A program made the position numbers and the translations under genes. From positions 310,001 to 374,000 of the forward strand of contig NZ_CP139992.1 of NCBI RefSeq assembly GCF_034424155.1: a stretch of DNA of 64,000 nucleotides, read 5' to 3'. This DNA is from Hafnia alvei (GTDB lineage: Bacteria; Pseudomonadota; Gammaproteobacteria; Enterobacterales; Enterobacteriaceae). The notes under the pieces are model-generated. The model was not told the origin of the DNA. It was given only the letters and a program-made list of their open reading frames with translations, and searched no databases. Shown here piece by piece: positions 50,422 to 61,715 of this stretch (positions are counted from its first letter, which is position 1; each line of letters opens with the position of its first letter).

Positions 50422-50937
50422 ATGACTGACTGTCATCCGTCGTTGGACGTTACTCATTGGCACCCCATTCATGAAGTTGATTTGACTGCGCAGCAGCACA
50501 GTTGGCTGGGCGAGTGCCAATCCATGACCGCGCGTTTTGAGCGCTACTGCGACAAAGTCACTATCGTTCCACGGCGCGAAGGTTTTATCACGGCTCAATC
50601 GTTAGGCGAAGAAGCCATGCTGCTTCCAAACTGTGAGCGCTTTTGGCTACGCGAAATTTTGCTGTGTGGTGATAATGTGCCGTGGTTGTTTGGCCGGACG
50701 CTGATCCCCGAAACATCTCTGACTGGGGAAGAGGTCTCCTTGTTGACGCTAGGTACAGTTCCGCTTGGGCGCTATTTGTTCAGCGCTGCGGAGCTTACGC
50801 GTGATTTTATTCAGGTGGGTTCTCAAGGAGAACTGTGGGCACGGCGCAGCCGTTTACGTTTGTCTGGTAAACCTTTGTTGTTAACCGAACTTTTTTTGTC
50901 TGAGTCTCCGTTGTATGGTGTTAATAATGAATTGTGA
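50422..50937 (+). CDS. ubiC: Chorismate lyase UbiC
   Basis: Converts chorismate to 4-hydroxybenzoate plus pyruvate, the first ubiquinone step. 171 residues from an ATG eight bases after GGAG, close to E. coli (165). Active-site segments: REGF, RFWLREILLCGDNVPWLFGR, LGRYLFSAAELTRDF, RRSRLRLSGKPLLLTELFL. An in-frame upstream start at 50359 has no ribosome binding site. It precedes ubiA by 36 bp; likely an operon as in E. coli. Confidence 0.94.
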   Translation: MTDCHPSLDVTHWHPIHEVDLTAQQHSWLGECQSMTARFERYCDKVTIVPRREGFITAQSLGEEAMLLPNCERFWLREILLCGDNVPWLFGRTLIPETSLTGEEVSLLTLGTVPLGRYLFSAAELTRDFIQVGSQGELWARRSRLRLSGKPLLLTELFLSESPLYGVNNEL

Positions 50938-50973
50938 TGTCGTCATCATTGGAATGAATGACTGGAGGGATTC

Positions 50974-51831
50974 GTGACTCAAACCAAATGGCAGGCCTAT
51001 TGTCGCCTGATGAGAATTGATAAACCGATTGGTTCGCTGCTGTTGCTTTGGCCCACCTATTGGGCGTTGTGGCTAGCGGGCGGTCAAATTCCGAGCCTAA
51101 AGCTGCTGGTGGTATTTACGCTGGGTGTCTTTTTCATGCGTGCCGCCGGATGTGTGGTTAATGACTTTGCCGATCGTCGTGTAGACGGTCACGTTAAGCG
51201 CACGGCGCATCGCCCACTGCCAAGTGGCGCAGTGACGGAGAAAGAGAGCAAGATTCTGTTTGTGGCGCTGGTGTTGGTTTCTTTTGGGCTGGTGTTAACG
51301 CTTAACGCTATGACGATTTGGCTATCGGTTGCGGCTCTTGCGCTGGCTTGGGTCTATCCCTTTATGAAACGCTTTACCCATTTGCCACAGGTTGTGCTGG
51401 GTATGGCGTTTGGATGGTCAATCCCGATGGCGTATGCCGCCGTAAGCGAAAGTTTGCCGTTGAGTTGCTGGTTGCTGTTTCTGGCGAATATTTGCTGGAC
51501 GGTAGCTTATGACACCCAGTATGCGATGGTGGATAGGGACGACGATCTCCGCATTGGTATCAAGTCTACGGCGATTCTGTTTGGCCGCTTCGATAAGCTA
51601 ATTATTGGATTGCTACAGCTGGCGACACTGTTGTTGATGGTGTGGATTGGTTATTTAAACCAGCTGAGCGGCGCTTATTACTGGGGCATTTTACTGGCTG
51701 GGGCGCTGTTTATTCACCAACAGAAGCTGATTGCACTGCGTGAGCGTATGCCTTGCTTCCAAGCTTTCTTGAATAACAACTATGCGGGATTGGTGTTGTT
51801 TATCGGCATTGCGCTTTCAATTTGGATCTGA
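50974..51831 (+). CDS. ubiA: 4-hydroxybenzoate octaprenyltransferase UbiA
   Basis: Integral membrane prenyltransferase that attaches the isoprenoid tail to 4-hydroxybenzoate. Both Asp-rich motifs are visible: [15 protein letters not shown] and [20 protein letters not shown]. 285 residues with multiple hydrophobic segments. It starts at GTG with GGAGGG five bases before. Followed by a bidirectional terminator shared with plsB. Confidence 0.97.
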   Translation: MTQTKWQAYCRLMRIDKPIGSLLLLWPTYWALWLAGGQIPSLKLLVVFTLGVFFMRAAGCVVNDFADRRVDGHVKRTAHRPLPSGAVTEKESKILFVALVLVSFGLVLTLNAMTIWLSVAALALAWVYPFMKRFTHLPQVVLGMAFGWSIPMAYAAVSESLPLSCWLLFLANICWTVAYDTQYAMVDRDDDLRIGIKSTAILFGRFDKLIIGLLQLATLLLMVWIGYLNQLSGAYYWGILLAGALFIHQQKLIALRERMPCFQAFLNNNYAGLVLFIGIALSIWI

Positions 51832-51865
51832 CATTAGGGTCTGAAAAGCACAGGTTCTCACCTAT

Positions 51866-51896
51866 AGAAAAGGCGCCAATCGGCGCCTTTTCTTAT
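51866..51896. terminator. Bidirectional terminator between ubiA and plsB
   Basis: A perfect 12-bp stem AGAAAAGGCGCC / GGCGCCTTTTCT with a 4-base loop. U/A-rich stem ends suit both strands. Confidence 0.9.
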
Positions 51897-51921
51897 TTAC
51901 TCAAGAGAGATTAACGAGACG

Positions 51922-54387
51922 TTATTCGCTCTTGTCGCTATCGTCTTCGGCCGGAGGCAAGGTTTCCATCTCAGGCGCGCTAACGCTTTCAATGGTCAGC
52001 TTAATCTCTGGCGTTATCATCGCGACCAGCAGGCTATAGATTTCCATGGTGTGTTCAGGGATCGCATCACCAACGTCGTTGATGTAGCCTTCGGAACGCA
52101 AGGTTCCCACCAAGGTAGCAAACACTGCTTTGTCGAAGAATTCTGGTGCGTTAATGCCGTGCAGAACCGACAAACGCTGCGCCATAATACGGCTCTCTTT
52201 TTCCAGCGCACCACGGCTGATACTTGGGTTCGCGCTAAGCAGAGAGAAGGTGATGGCATAACGTTGCAGGGTTTCACGAACGCCAGCAGCCAAAAGCTGC
52301 AACGTGCGGATACGGCCTGGATTCATCACCAGCTCGTCGCCCTTCGCACAAATCAATTGCTGGCGGCACAGCTCGGTAATAATCGGTTCAAACACCTGCG
52401 GTAAGTTGCTGCGCTCATAATGTAAGAACAACTCTTCCTTCAGCATTGGGTAGAGTAAATCCACCTGACGCAGCAGCTCTGAACGCGAGATGCTGTTATG
52501 GTTCATCACCATATTGGCAATTAGCGACGGCAGCACCAGCATATGCTGAATGTTGTTGCGGTAATACGTCATCAATACTGCCTGTTCACGTGGCAGTATG
52601 ATGAGCTCGCCGATGTTGTCTTTTTCCACTTCAAACTTATCCATCTGAAGCGCATGTTTCAGCAGCTCTTCGGCGGTTTGGTTCGGCGTGGTGGCATCTT
52701 CGGCATAAGGCGCATTACGCAACAGCTGCAGATAGCAGTCTAGCTGTTCTAACAGTTGCTCACGCGTCAGCGCACGCTGACGAGAAGCCAACAGTGCGGT
52801 TGAACAGAGGTTCATCGCGTTAGCGGCAGCCGATTTATTAATGTTCACCATCACGGTATTGGCGATAGCGTTAACCGTTGGTGTTAACCAGCTTGGGCGC
52901 TGCGCTTCGATTGGGTCGATAGATTCGCGCCATTCAGGAACGTGCTGATTCAGCCAGTTGTTGATCGGGATCGGCTCACCAAAGTTTACGTAACCCTGTC
53001 CCAGATTGCGTAGCTTACGCAGCCCGCGAACCATCTGAATTAGGCTCTCTTTCTCTTTGGTGGCACCGCGCAGCTCTTTGGCGTAGGTAGCCACTTCCAT
53101 CACGTGTTCGTAGCCGATATACACCGGAACCAGCGTGATTGGGCGCTTACCACCGCGCAGCATGGCCTGAATGGTCATGGCCAGCGTACCCGTTTTAGGC
53201 TCAAGCAAACGGCCCGTGCGTGAACGGCCGCCTTCCATAAAGTATTCAACCGAATAACCACGGCTGAACAACTCGCCTAAGTATTCACGGAATACGGTGG
53301 AATAAAGCTTATTCCCTTTGAAGGTACGACGAATAAAGAACGCACCTAAACGGCGGAAAATCGGACCGGCTGGCCAGAAGTTCAGGTTGATACCGGCAGC
53401 GATGTGCGGCGGCACCAAGCCTTGATGATAAAGCACGTAGGACAACAGCAGATAGTCCATGTGGCTGCGGTGGCAGGGAACATAAACAATCTCATGACCG
53501 TCCTGCGCTAATTTACGCACGCGCTCGGCGTTATGGACGTTGATCCCTTGGTACAAACGGTTCCATGTCCAGCTCAGCACACGATCGGATAAACGTACCG
53601 CTTCGTAGGTGAAATTGGCTGCGACTTCTTCCATCAAAGCAACCGCATTTTGCTGGGCTTTTTCACGGGAGATTTTTTTGGTACGCGCCTCGTCCTCAAC
53701 CGCTTTCTCAATCGCTTTGGATGAGAGCAGTTTATTAAACAGCGCTTGGCGATCGGGCAGGCTTGGACCCACAGCGGCTAAGCGCTGACGAGAGAAGTGC
53801 ATGCGCGCTACGCGTGCGAGTTTCTGGGCGATAGTTTGGTCAGTGCCGTGCTCATCTGCCATATAGCGCAGTGAAACGACGTTAGAGAAACGCACGAAGC
53901 TGTCACGACCTAGCCAGATAACGGCAAAGAATTTTTGGATACCGTTAAGCAAACGGAGCTGTGGGGCTCCGCTGTGGCCTTCACGACCCGGAGAGCGCCC
54001 AAACATAACCGACACCGGGATCATTTGGATATCCAGTGACGGGTTATTGCGGTGCAGATCCAGATAGTCATGGAACAGTTTGACGGATTCTTGCTTCGGC
54101 GCGTAATAACGGAATACGCGCGGGCCATCGTCAATGAAGACGTAGCGTGGCAATATAGTGCCGTCAATTTCGTTATCGTCGAGTGGATCAGGCAGGTCCT
54201 GAGCCAAACAGCGATCTCGGAAGGTCAATAAATCCGCTTTTGAGTTATAAGGTAAGACATACAACACCGGGCGGGTGGTGTCTAAACGTAGCTCTGCCAC
54301 CGGTTCAGAAGGGATTACCTTGCTTTTAACCAGTAGCTTCAGCGGTAGATTCAATAAATTATAGTAAAATTTACGCCAACCTGACAT
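51922..54387 (-). CDS. plsB: Glycerol-3-phosphate acyltransferase PlsB
   Basis: First acylation of glycerol 3-phosphate in phospholipid synthesis, at the inner membrane. The catalytic H-x4-D motif HRSHMD is at 306-311, as in E. coli; further blocks are [33 protein letters not shown] and [18 protein letters not shown]. 821 residues with an acidic C-terminal tail ([11 protein letters not shown]). It starts [14 protein letters not shown], the usual start region. Divergent from dgkA, the E. coli arrangement. Confidence 0.97.
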   Translation of the reverse strand: MSGWRKFYYNLLNLPLKLLVKSKVIPSEPVAELRLDTTRPVLYVLPYNSKADLLTFRDRCLAQDLPDPLDDNEIDGTILPRYVFIDDGPRVFRYYAPKQESVKLFHDYLDLHRNNPSLDIQMIPVSVMFGRSPGREGHSGAPQLRLLNGIQKFFAVIWLGRDSFVRFSNVVSLRYMADEHGTDQTIAQKLARVARMHFSRQRLAAVGPSLPDRQALFNKLLSSKAIEKAVEDEARTKKISREKAQQNAVALMEEVAANFTYEAVRLSDRVLSWTWNRLYQGINVHNAERVRKLAQDGHEIVYVPCHRSHMDYLLLSYVLYHQGLVPPHIAAGINLNFWPAGPIFRRLGAFFIRRTFKGNKLYSTVFREYLGELFSRGYSVEYFMEGGRSRTGRLLEPKTGTLAMTIQAMLRGGKRPITLVPVYIGYEHVMEVATYAKELRGATKEKESLIQMVRGLRKLRNLGQGYVNFGEPIPINNWLNQHVPEWRESIDPIEAQRPSWLTPTVNAIANTVMVNINKSAAANAMNLCSTALLASRQRALTREQLLEQLDCYLQLLRNAPYAEDATTPNQTAEELLKHALQMDKFEVEKDNIGELIILPREQAVLMTYYRNNIQHMLVLPSLIANMVMNHNSISRSELLRQVDLLYPMLKEELFLHYERSNLPQVFEPIITELCRQQLICAKGDELVMNPGRIRTLQLLAAGVRETLQRYAITFSLLSANPSISRGALEKESRIMAQRLSVLHGINAPEFFDKAVFATLVGTLRSEGYINDVGDAIPEHTMEIYSLLVAMITPEIKLTIESVSAPEMETLPPAEDDSDKSE

Positions 54388-54466
54388 AAAACAGAAAGCC
54401 TCTTGTTAGCCATTCGCCGCAAGGATACCAGAAACACGGTTTGAGATCTGTGGTGATGAGTGAATG

Positions 54467-54495
54467 AGAAGTCGCTAAAATCACATAAGACTTCT
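54467..54495. promoter_or_regulatory. Inverted repeat in the plsB-dgkA interval
   Basis: AGAAGTC (54467-54473) and GACTTCT (54489-54495) are perfect complements 15 bases apart, 20 bp before the dgkA start. A possible operator or chance; no regulator assigned. Confidence 0.3.
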
Positions 54496-54514
54496 AAATT
54501 TTGATGGAATTAAA

Positions 54515-54880
54515 ATGAATAGCACTACCGGATTGACTCGAATTGTTAAAGCCGCTGGTTACTCGGTGAAGGGATTGAAAGCGGCGTGGAAACACGAGGC
54601 GGCATTCCGCCAAGAATTGATGCTGATGATTGTGGCCGTGGTGATTGCTGCATGGCTGGATGTCTCTATTGTTGAACGTATCTTGCTGATAGGCTGCGTT
54701 ACGCTGGTGGTGATCTTAGAAATCGTTAACAGCGCGATTGAGGCCGTTGTTGACCGTATCGGGTCTGAGTTCCACGAGCTCTCCGGACGCGCGAAAGATA
54801 TGGGCTCTGCCGCAGTATTTGTTGCCCTGTGGTTGTCTGCTTTTATTTGGGTCAGCATCCTGTGGGGACACTATATGTAA
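54515..54880 (+). CDS. dgkA: Diacylglycerol kinase DgkA
   Basis: Small trimeric membrane kinase that recycles diacylglycerol to phosphatidic acid. 121 residues, three hydrophobic segments, with the catalytic block LEIVNSAIEAVVDRIGSEFH and ELSGRAKDMGSAAVFVALWL. As in E. coli it is next to plsB; but lexA, which follows it there, is absent and the cit operon ends here instead. Confidence 0.96.
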   Translation: MNSTTGLTRIVKAAGYSVKGLKAAWKHEAAFRQELMLMIVAVVIAAWLDVSIVERILLIGCVTLVVILEIVNSAIEAVVDRIGSEFHELSGRAKDMGSAAVFVALWLSAFIWVSILWGHYM

Positions 54881-54909
54881 TGTGAGTATGTGCTTACATT
54901 CATAATGCA

Positions 54910-54935
54910 TTAAGGCCACCCTTGGGTGGCCTTAA
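54910..54935. terminator. Bidirectional terminator between dgkA and citT
   Basis: TTAAGGCCACCC / GGGTGGCCTTAA, a perfect 12-bp stem with loop TT. It lies between two convergent gene ends. Confidence 0.85.
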
Positions 54936-54963
54936 TATTATCTAGCAGGACAAGCAGAGCGGT

Positions 54964-56427
54964 TTAGCTCCACAGAGCCAGAATCGGCCAACCTACCAGC
55001 AGCAGCAGGGAAATGTAAATCACACCGAAGATAGCACCCAAGCGCCAGTAGTCTTTGGATTTCACATATCCACAGCCGTAGATGATAACCCCAGGGCCCG
55101 TGGCATATGGGGTTAAGCAGCCCATGATACCGATAGACAGTACCAGCAGAATACACAGGTGTTCCATAGGCACGCCTGGGATACCTTTACCTACGGCCAA
55201 AATCACAGGCAGCATGGTAGCGGTATGTGCAGACAGGCTGGCAAACAGGTAGTGAGCGAAGTAGAACACCAATACCAGTACAATCACGGTCGCATTTGGC
55301 GAGAAGCCTTCCAGATGCGTGCTCATGGTGTTAGCAAACCAGTCGATAAAGCCTGAACGAGTCAAACCGTTCGCCATAACCACTAACGTGGCGAGGTTTA
55401 CCAACGTATTCCATGCGCTGTTGTACTTCGTGATGTCTTTCCAAGGCACAACGTGCAAGGCCAACATCAATGACACCGCCAACAGACCAACCGCAGTGGC
55501 ATCGATGAAATCGCCGCCGAAGACCCACAAACCCAAGCTCAGCAGTACTAAACCAATCAGGGTGATCTCTTTACTGGTTAAGCGTCCCATCTCTTTTAAT
55601 GCGCCACCGGCCCACTCAGAGACTTCTTCGCTGTGCGTAACTTCTGGTTTATACAGCACATAAGATAACCATGGAGCCACGATCAGCAGGATAAGGCCCA
55701 CTGGCAGGAAGCTCAGGAACCACTGCAGCCAGCTAATCTGAATGCCCGCGATTTTACTCACGAATTCCAAGCCCAAGACGTTTGGCGCAGCGCCGGTCAC
55801 GAACATAGAAGAACTCAGACTGGTACTGATCACCATCATCCACATCAAATAACCACCGATACGACGCGATGACGGATCGTTAGGGAATGACTTGAACAGC
55901 GGTGGCAGGTTCTTAATAACTGGGAATACGGTACCACCGGTACGCGCAGTGTTAGACGGCGTGAACGGAGCCAACATGATATCAATGATAACAATGGCAT
56001 AACCAAGAGTAAGTGTTCGCTTACCCATGAACTTAACCATGAACAGCGCAATACGACGCCCTAGACCGGTGACTTCATAACCCAGAGCAAAAATGAATGC
56101 GCCAAACACCAACCACACGGTGGTGCTGGAGAATCCAGCTAGACCCCATTTCAGGGCTTGTTTGCCCGCATCAAAAGCCGGATCGGCCAGCTCTTTTGCA
56201 TCAAACAGCAGATAGTTGCTGCCAATAACGCAGATAGTGACGGCGATAAAACTGATTGCCGTAGCAGGGATAGGCTCCAAAATCATCCCAACGATCATAG
56301 CCACAAACACGGCGAAATAGTGCCATGCCTGCGGAGGCATACCATCAGGAACAGGAATAAGTAGCATCACTGCCATAACCAGCAGCGGCGCGACTAATTT
56401 CCATATCTTATCTTTTGAAACAGACAT
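54964..56427 (-). CDS. citT: Citrate:succinate antiporter CitT
   Basis: DASS-family inner-membrane antiporter that takes up citrate in exchange for succinate during citrate fermentation. 487 residues, same as E. coli CitT, nearly identical in blocks such as DGMPPQAWHYFAVFVAMIVG, PFTPSNTARTGGTVFPVIKN and VTGAAPNVLGLEFVSKIAGI. Last gene of the citCDEFXGT operon, 31 bp after citG. Confidence 0.97.
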   Translation of the reverse strand: MSVSKDKIWKLVAPLLVMAVMLLIPVPDGMPPQAWHYFAVFVAMIVGMILEPIPATAISFIAVTICVIGSNYLLFDAKELADPAFDAGKQALKWGLAGFSSTTVWLVFGAFIFALGYEVTGLGRRIALFMVKFMGKRTLTLGYAIVIIDIMLAPFTPSNTARTGGTVFPVIKNLPPLFKSFPNDPSSRRIGGYLMWMMVISTSLSSSMFVTGAAPNVLGLEFVSKIAGIQISWLQWFLSFLPVGLILLIVAPWLSYVLYKPEVTHSEEVSEWAGGALKEMGRLTSKEITLIGLVLLSLGLWVFGGDFIDATAVGLLAVSLMLALHVVPWKDITKYNSAWNTLVNLATLVVMANGLTRSGFIDWFANTMSTHLEGFSPNATVIVLVLVFYFAHYLFASLSAHTATMLPVILAVGKGIPGVPMEHLCILLVLSIGIMGCLTPYATGPGVIIYGCGYVKSKDYWRLGAIFGVIYISLLLLVGWPILALWS

Positions 56428-56458
56428 AACTGATTCTCCAAGAAGGAATTTTTAAAGT

Positions 56459-57367
56459 TTAATGTGAATAATTGAAGTGCGAAATTTGAGCCAAAAACCA
56501 GGTAATAATCAGCAAGTCGGCGCAGCCGCCAGCGCTGAGGTTGCGTTGAATGCATTCCTGGTCGAAATCATGGAGGTGCTTGAGATCGGAGGGCTGGCGA
56601 ATGCCACCCTGACGCAGCAATGCCTTAGCGCGCTGTTGCAGCCAACTGAGGCCGGTTTGGCCTCCGCGTGAGGCTACGTTGGTATCGCCGTTATGTGCCA
56701 TCAGCACTAACAGCGTATCGAGCAAAGCAAGTTCAGGGTCGGTGCCCTGCGCGAGGCGAGCCTGATAGTGTGGCAGAGCGAGCTGAATAACTAATGGATA
56801 GCCCGCCTCGGCTTCGCCGCGAGCGCCGGTGAGGCCGAGTTGCCGATAAAGCCGTTGTCCTGCCGTTTTTTGTTGATTGTTATGGTTATTTTGCAGTTCA
56901 CGTTCGGTCAGCCCACGGCAAAAAGCGGCGGCGGTGCTACAAATTAGTGCAGGTGTGATAGCGCTTTTTCTTTGATGCAAACGCCCGATAGCCGCGCACA
57001 ATAACCCCAAAGAAAAAATGCTGCCTTTATGTGTATTCACGCCAAAAGTTGCGCGGAACATATCAGTTTCGCAGGCGATGCCAATGGGACGTAGCCCGGT
57101 GAGCACGTCTGCTTCAGCAAGATTGGCGCTACAGGCACCAAATTCGATAAAACGTGGTAACCATTGGCGGATAGCCAATGCGCTACGGTGAAAATCTTCC
57201 AGCGCCATATCTTTATGCGCGCCGCAGTTATTTCTATCGACCAAGCCCGGCTTTGGCGTGAGATTGACCTCAGCCAACATGGCACGGTAAGCAAGCTCGC
57301 TGCAATGGGCGACGAAATGCTCATCGGTAGCGGTAGAATCAGACGGCTGCTGCGTTATCGGCATCAT
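56459..57367 (-). CDS. citG: Triphosphoribosyl-dephospho-CoA synthase CitG
   Basis: Makes the precursor of the citrate lyase prosthetic group from ATP and dephospho-CoA. 302 residues; E. coli CitG is about 292. Blocks: [71 protein letters not shown]. Its start lies inside the end of citX (29-bp overlap), so translation is coupled. Two adjacent ATG codons are possible starts. Confidence 0.95.
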   Translation of the reverse strand: MMPITQQPSDSTATDEHFVAHCSELAYRAMLAEVNLTPKPGLVDRNNCGAHKDMALEDFHRSALAIRQWLPRFIEFGACSANLAEADVLTGLRPIGIACETDMFRATFGVNTHKGSIFSLGLLCAAIGRLHQRKSAITPALICSTAAAFCRGLTERELQNNHNNQQKTAGQRLYRQLGLTGARGEAEAGYPLVIQLALPHYQARLAQGTDPELALLDTLLVLMAHNGDTNVASRGGQTGLSWLQQRAKALLRQGGIRQPSDLKHLHDFDQECIQRNLSAGGCADLLIITWFLAQISHFNYSH

Positions 57368-57893
57368 GCAGTAATGCCTCCATGCGGGTGATCAGATCGG
57401 GAATTGCGTGTGCTCTTTCGCGTGCGCATACGGCCGCTTCGCGTTGGCACAGCAAACAGGTTCGGCTAGGTAGTAAAAAGTCACGGCGAGAGAGAATTTT
57501 TCCTAGCGGATTCAATACGTCGATATCCCATAAACGCCCAAGCACATGTTCTTGTTCGAGTGCGATCATGGCTTCTTTAACCACGCGTGCCGGTGCGTCG
57601 ATGGCGAGCAACCCTTCAGGGCCGGTCGCCAACGCAAAAGAAGCCTGCTCCTTCAATTCCCAACCTGATTGTTCAACGCGTTGGCACAGCGCTTTCAGAC
57701 CGTGATTAAAGATTTTGCGTGTCATCACGCTATCTTTAATCGGCCCGGGCGCGACCACGGTAAACGAGATCAGCGTTGAGGTATGGCGCGCCAGCCACTC
57801 CGCCTGCCGAGACTGCCTGCATTCACGGCTGAATAGCAGTTCCGGCAATGTAACGGTGTGGCTGGTCGCCAAAGTTGGGAGCAGGTAAAACAT
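57339..57893 (-). CDS. citX: Citrate lyase holo-ACP transferase CitX
   Basis: Attaches the phosphoribosyl-dephospho-CoA group to the acyl carrier CitD. 184 residues. Family blocks: [40 protein letters not shown], and [20 protein letters not shown] followed by [19 protein letters not shown]. It follows citF by 3 bp and overlaps citG. Confidence 0.95.
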   Translation of the reverse strand: MFYLLPTLATSHTVTLPELLFSRECRQSRQAEWLARHTSTLISFTVVAPGPIKDSVMTRKIFNHGLKALCQRVEQSGWELKEQASFALATGPEGLLAIDAPARVVKEAMIALEQEHVLGRLWDIDVLNPLGKILSRRDFLLPSRTCLLCQREAAVCARERAHAIPDLITRMEALLHDADNAAAV

Positions 57894-57896
57894 GGT

Positions 57897-59429
57897 TTAT
57901 TCCTTAACCTGACGAACGACGTCGATCACGGAACCATCGCGATAGCGCACAACGGCGATAACACGGTCAGTGAATTCGATCGCACGAGGTTGTCCGGTAA
58001 GGATTTGCGCACGCTCACGCAGCCATTCAATGGAAACCACTTTCAAGCCAGCGGCTTTCAGGCGGTCAGCCAGCTCTGGGCGCGCAGGGTTAACGGCAAT
58101 ACCGTGGTCAGTAACCAGAATATCGACGCTTGAGCCTGGAGTGACGCAGGTGGTGACTTCATCAACCAGCGTTGGAATGCGGCCACGCACCAACGGTGCA
58201 ACGATGATGGACAGCGCAGCTGCGACCGCAGTGTCACAGTGGCCACCGGAAGCACCGCGTAAAACACCGTCAGAACCGGTTAACACGTTCACATTGAAGT
58301 GAGTGTCCACTTCCAGCGCACTCAGCACCACCACGTCTAAGCGATCAACGGAAGCGCCTTTTGAGCCCCAGTTTGCATACTGGTTAGCGCTGATTTCGAT
58401 GTGGTTCGGGTTACGCGCCAAAGACTCTGCGGCTGCACGGTCGAAGCTTTGTACATCCAGCAGCTTCTTGATGAAGCCTTTCTCGTGCAGATCAACGATG
58501 GTGGACGTAATGCCGCCTAACGCAAAGCCAGCATGAATATCGCGGCTACGCATTTTGTCTTCGAGGAAGCGGGTCACCGCCAGCGATGCACCACCGGTAC
58601 CGGTTTGCAGCGAGAAACCTTCTTTGAAGTAGCCAGAGTTGACCACTACGTCTGCCGCGCTGCGAGCGATCAACAGTTCGCGTGGATTAGACGTCATGCG
58701 GGTTGCATCTGCACCGATCTTATCGGCATCACCGACCTGCTCGATTTGCACGATCAAATCGACCTGATCCTGCATGATGCTGGCTGGGTTGTGCGGGTAT
58801 GGCAGCAGCGCTTCGGTCAGAAGAACCACTTGTTTGGCATTTTCGGCATCGACTTTGGCATAGCCAAGAGAACCGCAGCAGGCTTTGCCGGTGTAGCCGT
58901 TCGCATTACCGAACGGATCACAGGCAGGAACCCCAAGGAAAGCCACATCGATATTTAGCTCGCCGCTTTCAACCAAATGTACGCGGCCACCGTGGGAGTG
59001 GATCTGTACCGGTTCTTCCAGCAGACCACGGGAGATTTCTTCCGCCAATGGGCCACGCAGTCCAGAGGTATAGATACGGCTGACAACGCCGTTACGGATA
59101 TGGTCTACCAGCGGTGCATGGCAGTCGCTCAGTGAGCTAGATGCCAGCGTAAGATTTTTGAAGCCCATCTGCGCGATAGTGGCCATCACTAAGTTGATGG
59201 TCAGATCGCCACCGCGGAATGCGTGGTGGAAAGAGATGGTCATGCCATCATGCAGACCTGAGCGGCGAATTGCCTCTTCCAGCGTGCTGCATAATTTTTT
59301 ATCGCGAGGCTTTTGCGCCTGCAGATTTAATTTTGAAACGTTTTTATAGCTTGGCAGCGCGCTTTCAGTTTGGCGGGTATAGGCCGAAACGCGTTCCTGT
59401 CGTTGAAGAAGTTCTTTTTTCTGAGTCAT
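57897..59429 (-). CDS. citF: Citrate lyase alpha subunit CitF (citrate:acetyl-ACP transferase)
   Basis: Exchanges the acetyl group on the carrier for citrate, forming citryl-ACP. 510 residues, the E. coli length. Blocks: SFHHAFRGGDLTINLVMATI, FLGVPACDPFGNANGYTGKA, GTGGASLAVTRFLEDKM, SGGHCDTAVAAALSIIVAPL. Eleven bp after citE in the operon. Confidence 0.96.
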   Translation of the reverse strand: MTQKKELLQRQERVSAYTRQTESALPSYKNVSKLNLQAQKPRDKKLCSTLEEAIRRSGLHDGMTISFHHAFRGGDLTINLVMATIAQMGFKNLTLASSSLSDCHAPLVDHIRNGVVSRIYTSGLRGPLAEEISRGLLEEPVQIHSHGGRVHLVESGELNIDVAFLGVPACDPFGNANGYTGKACCGSLGYAKVDAENAKQVVLLTEALLPYPHNPASIMQDQVDLIVQIEQVGDADKIGADATRMTSNPRELLIARSAADVVVNSGYFKEGFSLQTGTGGASLAVTRFLEDKMRSRDIHAGFALGGITSTIVDLHEKGFIKKLLDVQSFDRAAAESLARNPNHIEISANQYANWGSKGASVDRLDVVVLSALEVDTHFNVNVLTGSDGVLRGASGGHCDTAVAAALSIIVAPLVRGRIPTLVDEVTTCVTPGSSVDILVTDHGIAVNPARPELADRLKAAGLKVVSIEWLRERAQILTGQPRAIEFTDRVIAVVRYRDGSVIDVVRQVKE

Positions 59430-59440
59430 TTTTTTTCGCC

Positions 59441-60349
59441 TTATTCTTCACGGATGCCAGACAGTTCTGCACGAGACAGAACCAAACGGGCGCGCTCAAT
59501 CACTGGGCTATCAACCATTTTGCCGTTCAGTGAAACAACGCCACGCCCTTCACGTGCAGAAGCTTCTGCTGCTTCAACGACGAGTTTCGCGTGATTGACT
59601 TCCTTTTGAGTTGGGGCGTAAAGGTTGTGCAATAACTCAATTTGGCGTGGGTTGATCAATGATTTACCGTCAAAGCCCAGTTGTTTGATATGCGCAGCTT
59701 CGCGCAGGAAGCCTTCTTCATTGTTGGCATCGGAATAGACGGTATCGAAAGCCTGAATGCCTGCGGAACGAGCGGCTTGCAGAATTGAGCAGCGAGCGAA
59801 TAGCAGTTCAACGCCTTCAGGTGAACGTTCGGTGCGCAAATTACGCACGTAGTCTTCTGCACCCAGAGCGATACCGATTAAACGTGGAGACGCGTGAGCA
59901 ATCGCCACCGCTTGAGTAATGCCCTGAGCGGATTCAATCGCTGCCAGAAGACCAGTGCTGCCGACTTCGCGGCCACATTCGGCTTCAATACGGGCAATTT
60001 CGTTTTCGATATCAATGACGTCTTGAGCGGTATCTGTTTTTGGCAGACGTACGATGTCTGCGCCACCGCGAACCACGGCTTCTAAATCAGCTACGCCATA
60101 TTCAGAATCTAGCGCGTTGACGCGCACGATGGTTTCGATGTCTTGGTACAGCGGATGCTGCAATGCGTGATAAACCAGACGACGAGCGGCATCTTTTTCG
60201 CGCAGAACCACGGAGTCTTCGAGGTCAAACATCAGTGCATCGGCGTGATAGATAAAGGAGTTGCTGACCATTGCCGCGTTTGCGCCTGGCACAAACAGCA
60301 TGCTGCGGCGAGTGCGAGATTTACGCTCTTGAGCGATACGAGAAGTCAT
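59441..60349 (-). CDS. citE: Citrate lyase beta subunit CitE (citryl-ACP lyase)
   Basis: Splits citryl-ACP into oxaloacetate and acetyl-ACP. 302 residues; HpcH/HpaI-type TIM barrel with [40 protein letters not shown], and [19 protein letters not shown]. The ATG overlaps the citD stop (ATGA), so an upstream in-frame start within citD is not needed. Confidence 0.96.
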   Translation of the reverse strand: MTSRIAQERKSRTRRSMLFVPGANAAMVSNSFIYHADALMFDLEDSVVLREKDAARRLVYHALQHPLYQDIETIVRVNALDSEYGVADLEAVVRGGADIVRLPKTDTAQDVIDIENEIARIEAECGREVGSTGLLAAIESAQGITQAVAIAHASPRLIGIALGAEDYVRNLRTERSPEGVELLFARCSILQAARSAGIQAFDTVYSDANNEEGFLREAAHIKQLGFDGKSLINPRQIELLHNLYAPTQKEVNHAKLVVEAAEASAREGRGVVSLNGKMVDSPVIERARLVLSRAELSGIREE

Positions 60350-60642
60350 GCGCGTTCCTCCCAAGGCAGGTTTTTCACATCGCTGGCACGTACCAGCAGA
60401 GTTTCCAAACGGGCGCGCAGGATGCAATCTAGAGCACCTTTGTCGTCAACAACGAGCTGAACGCCGCTGATATCATGGCGTGTGAGGATTTCCATAACGG
60501 TAGCGCGGATCGCGTCGCCGAACTGTTTCTCAACGCTGCTGCTGATTTGCAGATCAATCTCGGGTGTGTCGATAGGCGCTATTCGCACCATCACATCGCT
60601 AGACTCCAAAGTGCCAGCGACGGCTGCTTGGGTTATTTTCAT
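60346..60642 (-). CDS. citD: Citrate lyase acyl carrier protein CitD
   Basis: Gamma subunit that carries the acetyl or citryl group on its special CoA-derived arm. 98 residues; the modified Ser is position 14 in [12 protein letters not shown]. It overlaps citE by 4 bp and citC by 4 bp, fitting a tightly coupled operon. Confidence 0.96.
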   Translation of the reverse strand: MKITQAAVAGTLESSDVMVRIAPIDTPEIDLQISSSVEKQFGDAIRATVMEILTRHDISGVQLVVDDKGALDCILRARLETLLVRASDVKNLPWEERA

Positions 60643-61715
60643 TTTTCACCTGTTACTAATGCGGATTCCTGTGGCCGGTCCGTCACGTTTTCTGAGCGAG
60701 GAACGAGCAGGCGTTGTAAATAAGCGCGGGTCGCTTCAGGCACTAAAGGCGCGATGGCCGGAAGATCTTTTTGCACCAGCAGTTTGCGTACCCACGAGGC
60801 GGAGATCGCGGTGTCGTGGTATTGCAAACGCTCAATTTCCACCAGTTCAATCGGTGGTGCGGGTAGAGACGGAGTCTCCAGCCAGTGGCGCATGTCACGG
60901 TTGTATTTGGCTGTCACCTGACAGTACGGTTCGGTACCGACGAAGCGATGAGTGATCCCCAAGGCCGGAGCCAAATACTGACGAAAAATTTTAAGGTCGA
61001 TCTCGGTGTAACAATCGTCCACGACGCCTTGCTCTTTGATGAAGTAGCAAGGGAACGTCGCACGGGAAATGATGTATTCCGAGCCGCGGTGTACCGTTAA
61101 GTTCTTAATATCAGAGGTACCGGCACGCACCAATTCGAGGCGATCTTCATAAGGGAAGCGCGAAGTATCCTCTTTAACCAAAAACAGGTGCAGCCAGTCG
61201 CATTGCGCCGCCGCCTGCTGAACCAGATAACGGTGCCCGTTGGTAAACGGGTTGGCATTCATAACGATGCTGCCAATTTTATTGCCGTCGTGGCGCAGCG
61301 TAGTGAGATAGCTAGCGTAGCGCTGAATACGTGTGGCGCTGTTTTCCATCAGCACCATGACGTTCGGTACGCTGGTGACGGTATAAAATCCGCACTGCTT
61401 GAATAACGCTTCGTTTTGGGTTTTTGTGTATATAAATAAATGAGTGCAGTGTTTTTCATACGCCAGATTAATTAATTCTGTGGCGAGGGTGAGCGCAAGC
61501 CCTTCACCGCGAACAGATTCACTGATAGCAACACATTTAATAATATTCCCCGCTATCCCACCGCAGGCGATTAGCTGGTCATCACGGGTGACGGTTATAA
61601 ATACTTCCACCGTGGAATCAATGCTCAGGCCATTTTCTCGAAGAAAATGAGCGATGACAGCGATCTTCTTATTTTCCGAACGCTTAACCTGAGAAAATAC
61701 GGTATTACCAAACAT
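60639..61715 (-). CDS. citC: [Citrate (pro-3S)-lyase] ligase CitC
   Basis: Acetylates the citrate lyase prosthetic group using acetate and ATP, activating the enzyme. An N-terminal GNAT-like part ([36 protein letters not shown]) is joined to a nucleotidyltransferase part ([20 protein letters not shown]). 358 residues starting [17 protein letters not shown] as in E. coli; an ATG eight codons upstream is less likely. First gene of citCDEFXGT, divergent from citA. Confidence 0.96.
   Translation of the reverse strand: MFGNTVFSQVKRSENKKIAVIAHFLRENGLSIDSTVEVFITVTRDDQLIACGGIAGNIIKCVAISESVRGEGLALTLATELINLAYEKHCTHLFIYTKTQNEALFKQCGFYTVTSVPNVMVLMENSATRIQRYASYLTTLRHDGNKIGSIVMNANPFTNGHRYLVQQAAAQCDWLHLFLVKEDTSRFPYEDRLELVRAGTSDIKNLTVHRGSEYIISRATFPCYFIKEQGVVDDCYTEIDLKIFRQYLAPALGITHRFVGTEPYCQVTAKYNRDMRHWLETPSLPAPPIELVEIERLQYHDTAISASWVRKLLVQKDLPAIAPLVPEATRAYLQRLLVPRSENVTDRPQESALVTGEK

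Noticed and set aside
60350-60427. 26-codon N-terminal extension of citE inside citD
   Set aside because: The ATGA overlap with citD is the usual coupling and the shorter form matches the family length.
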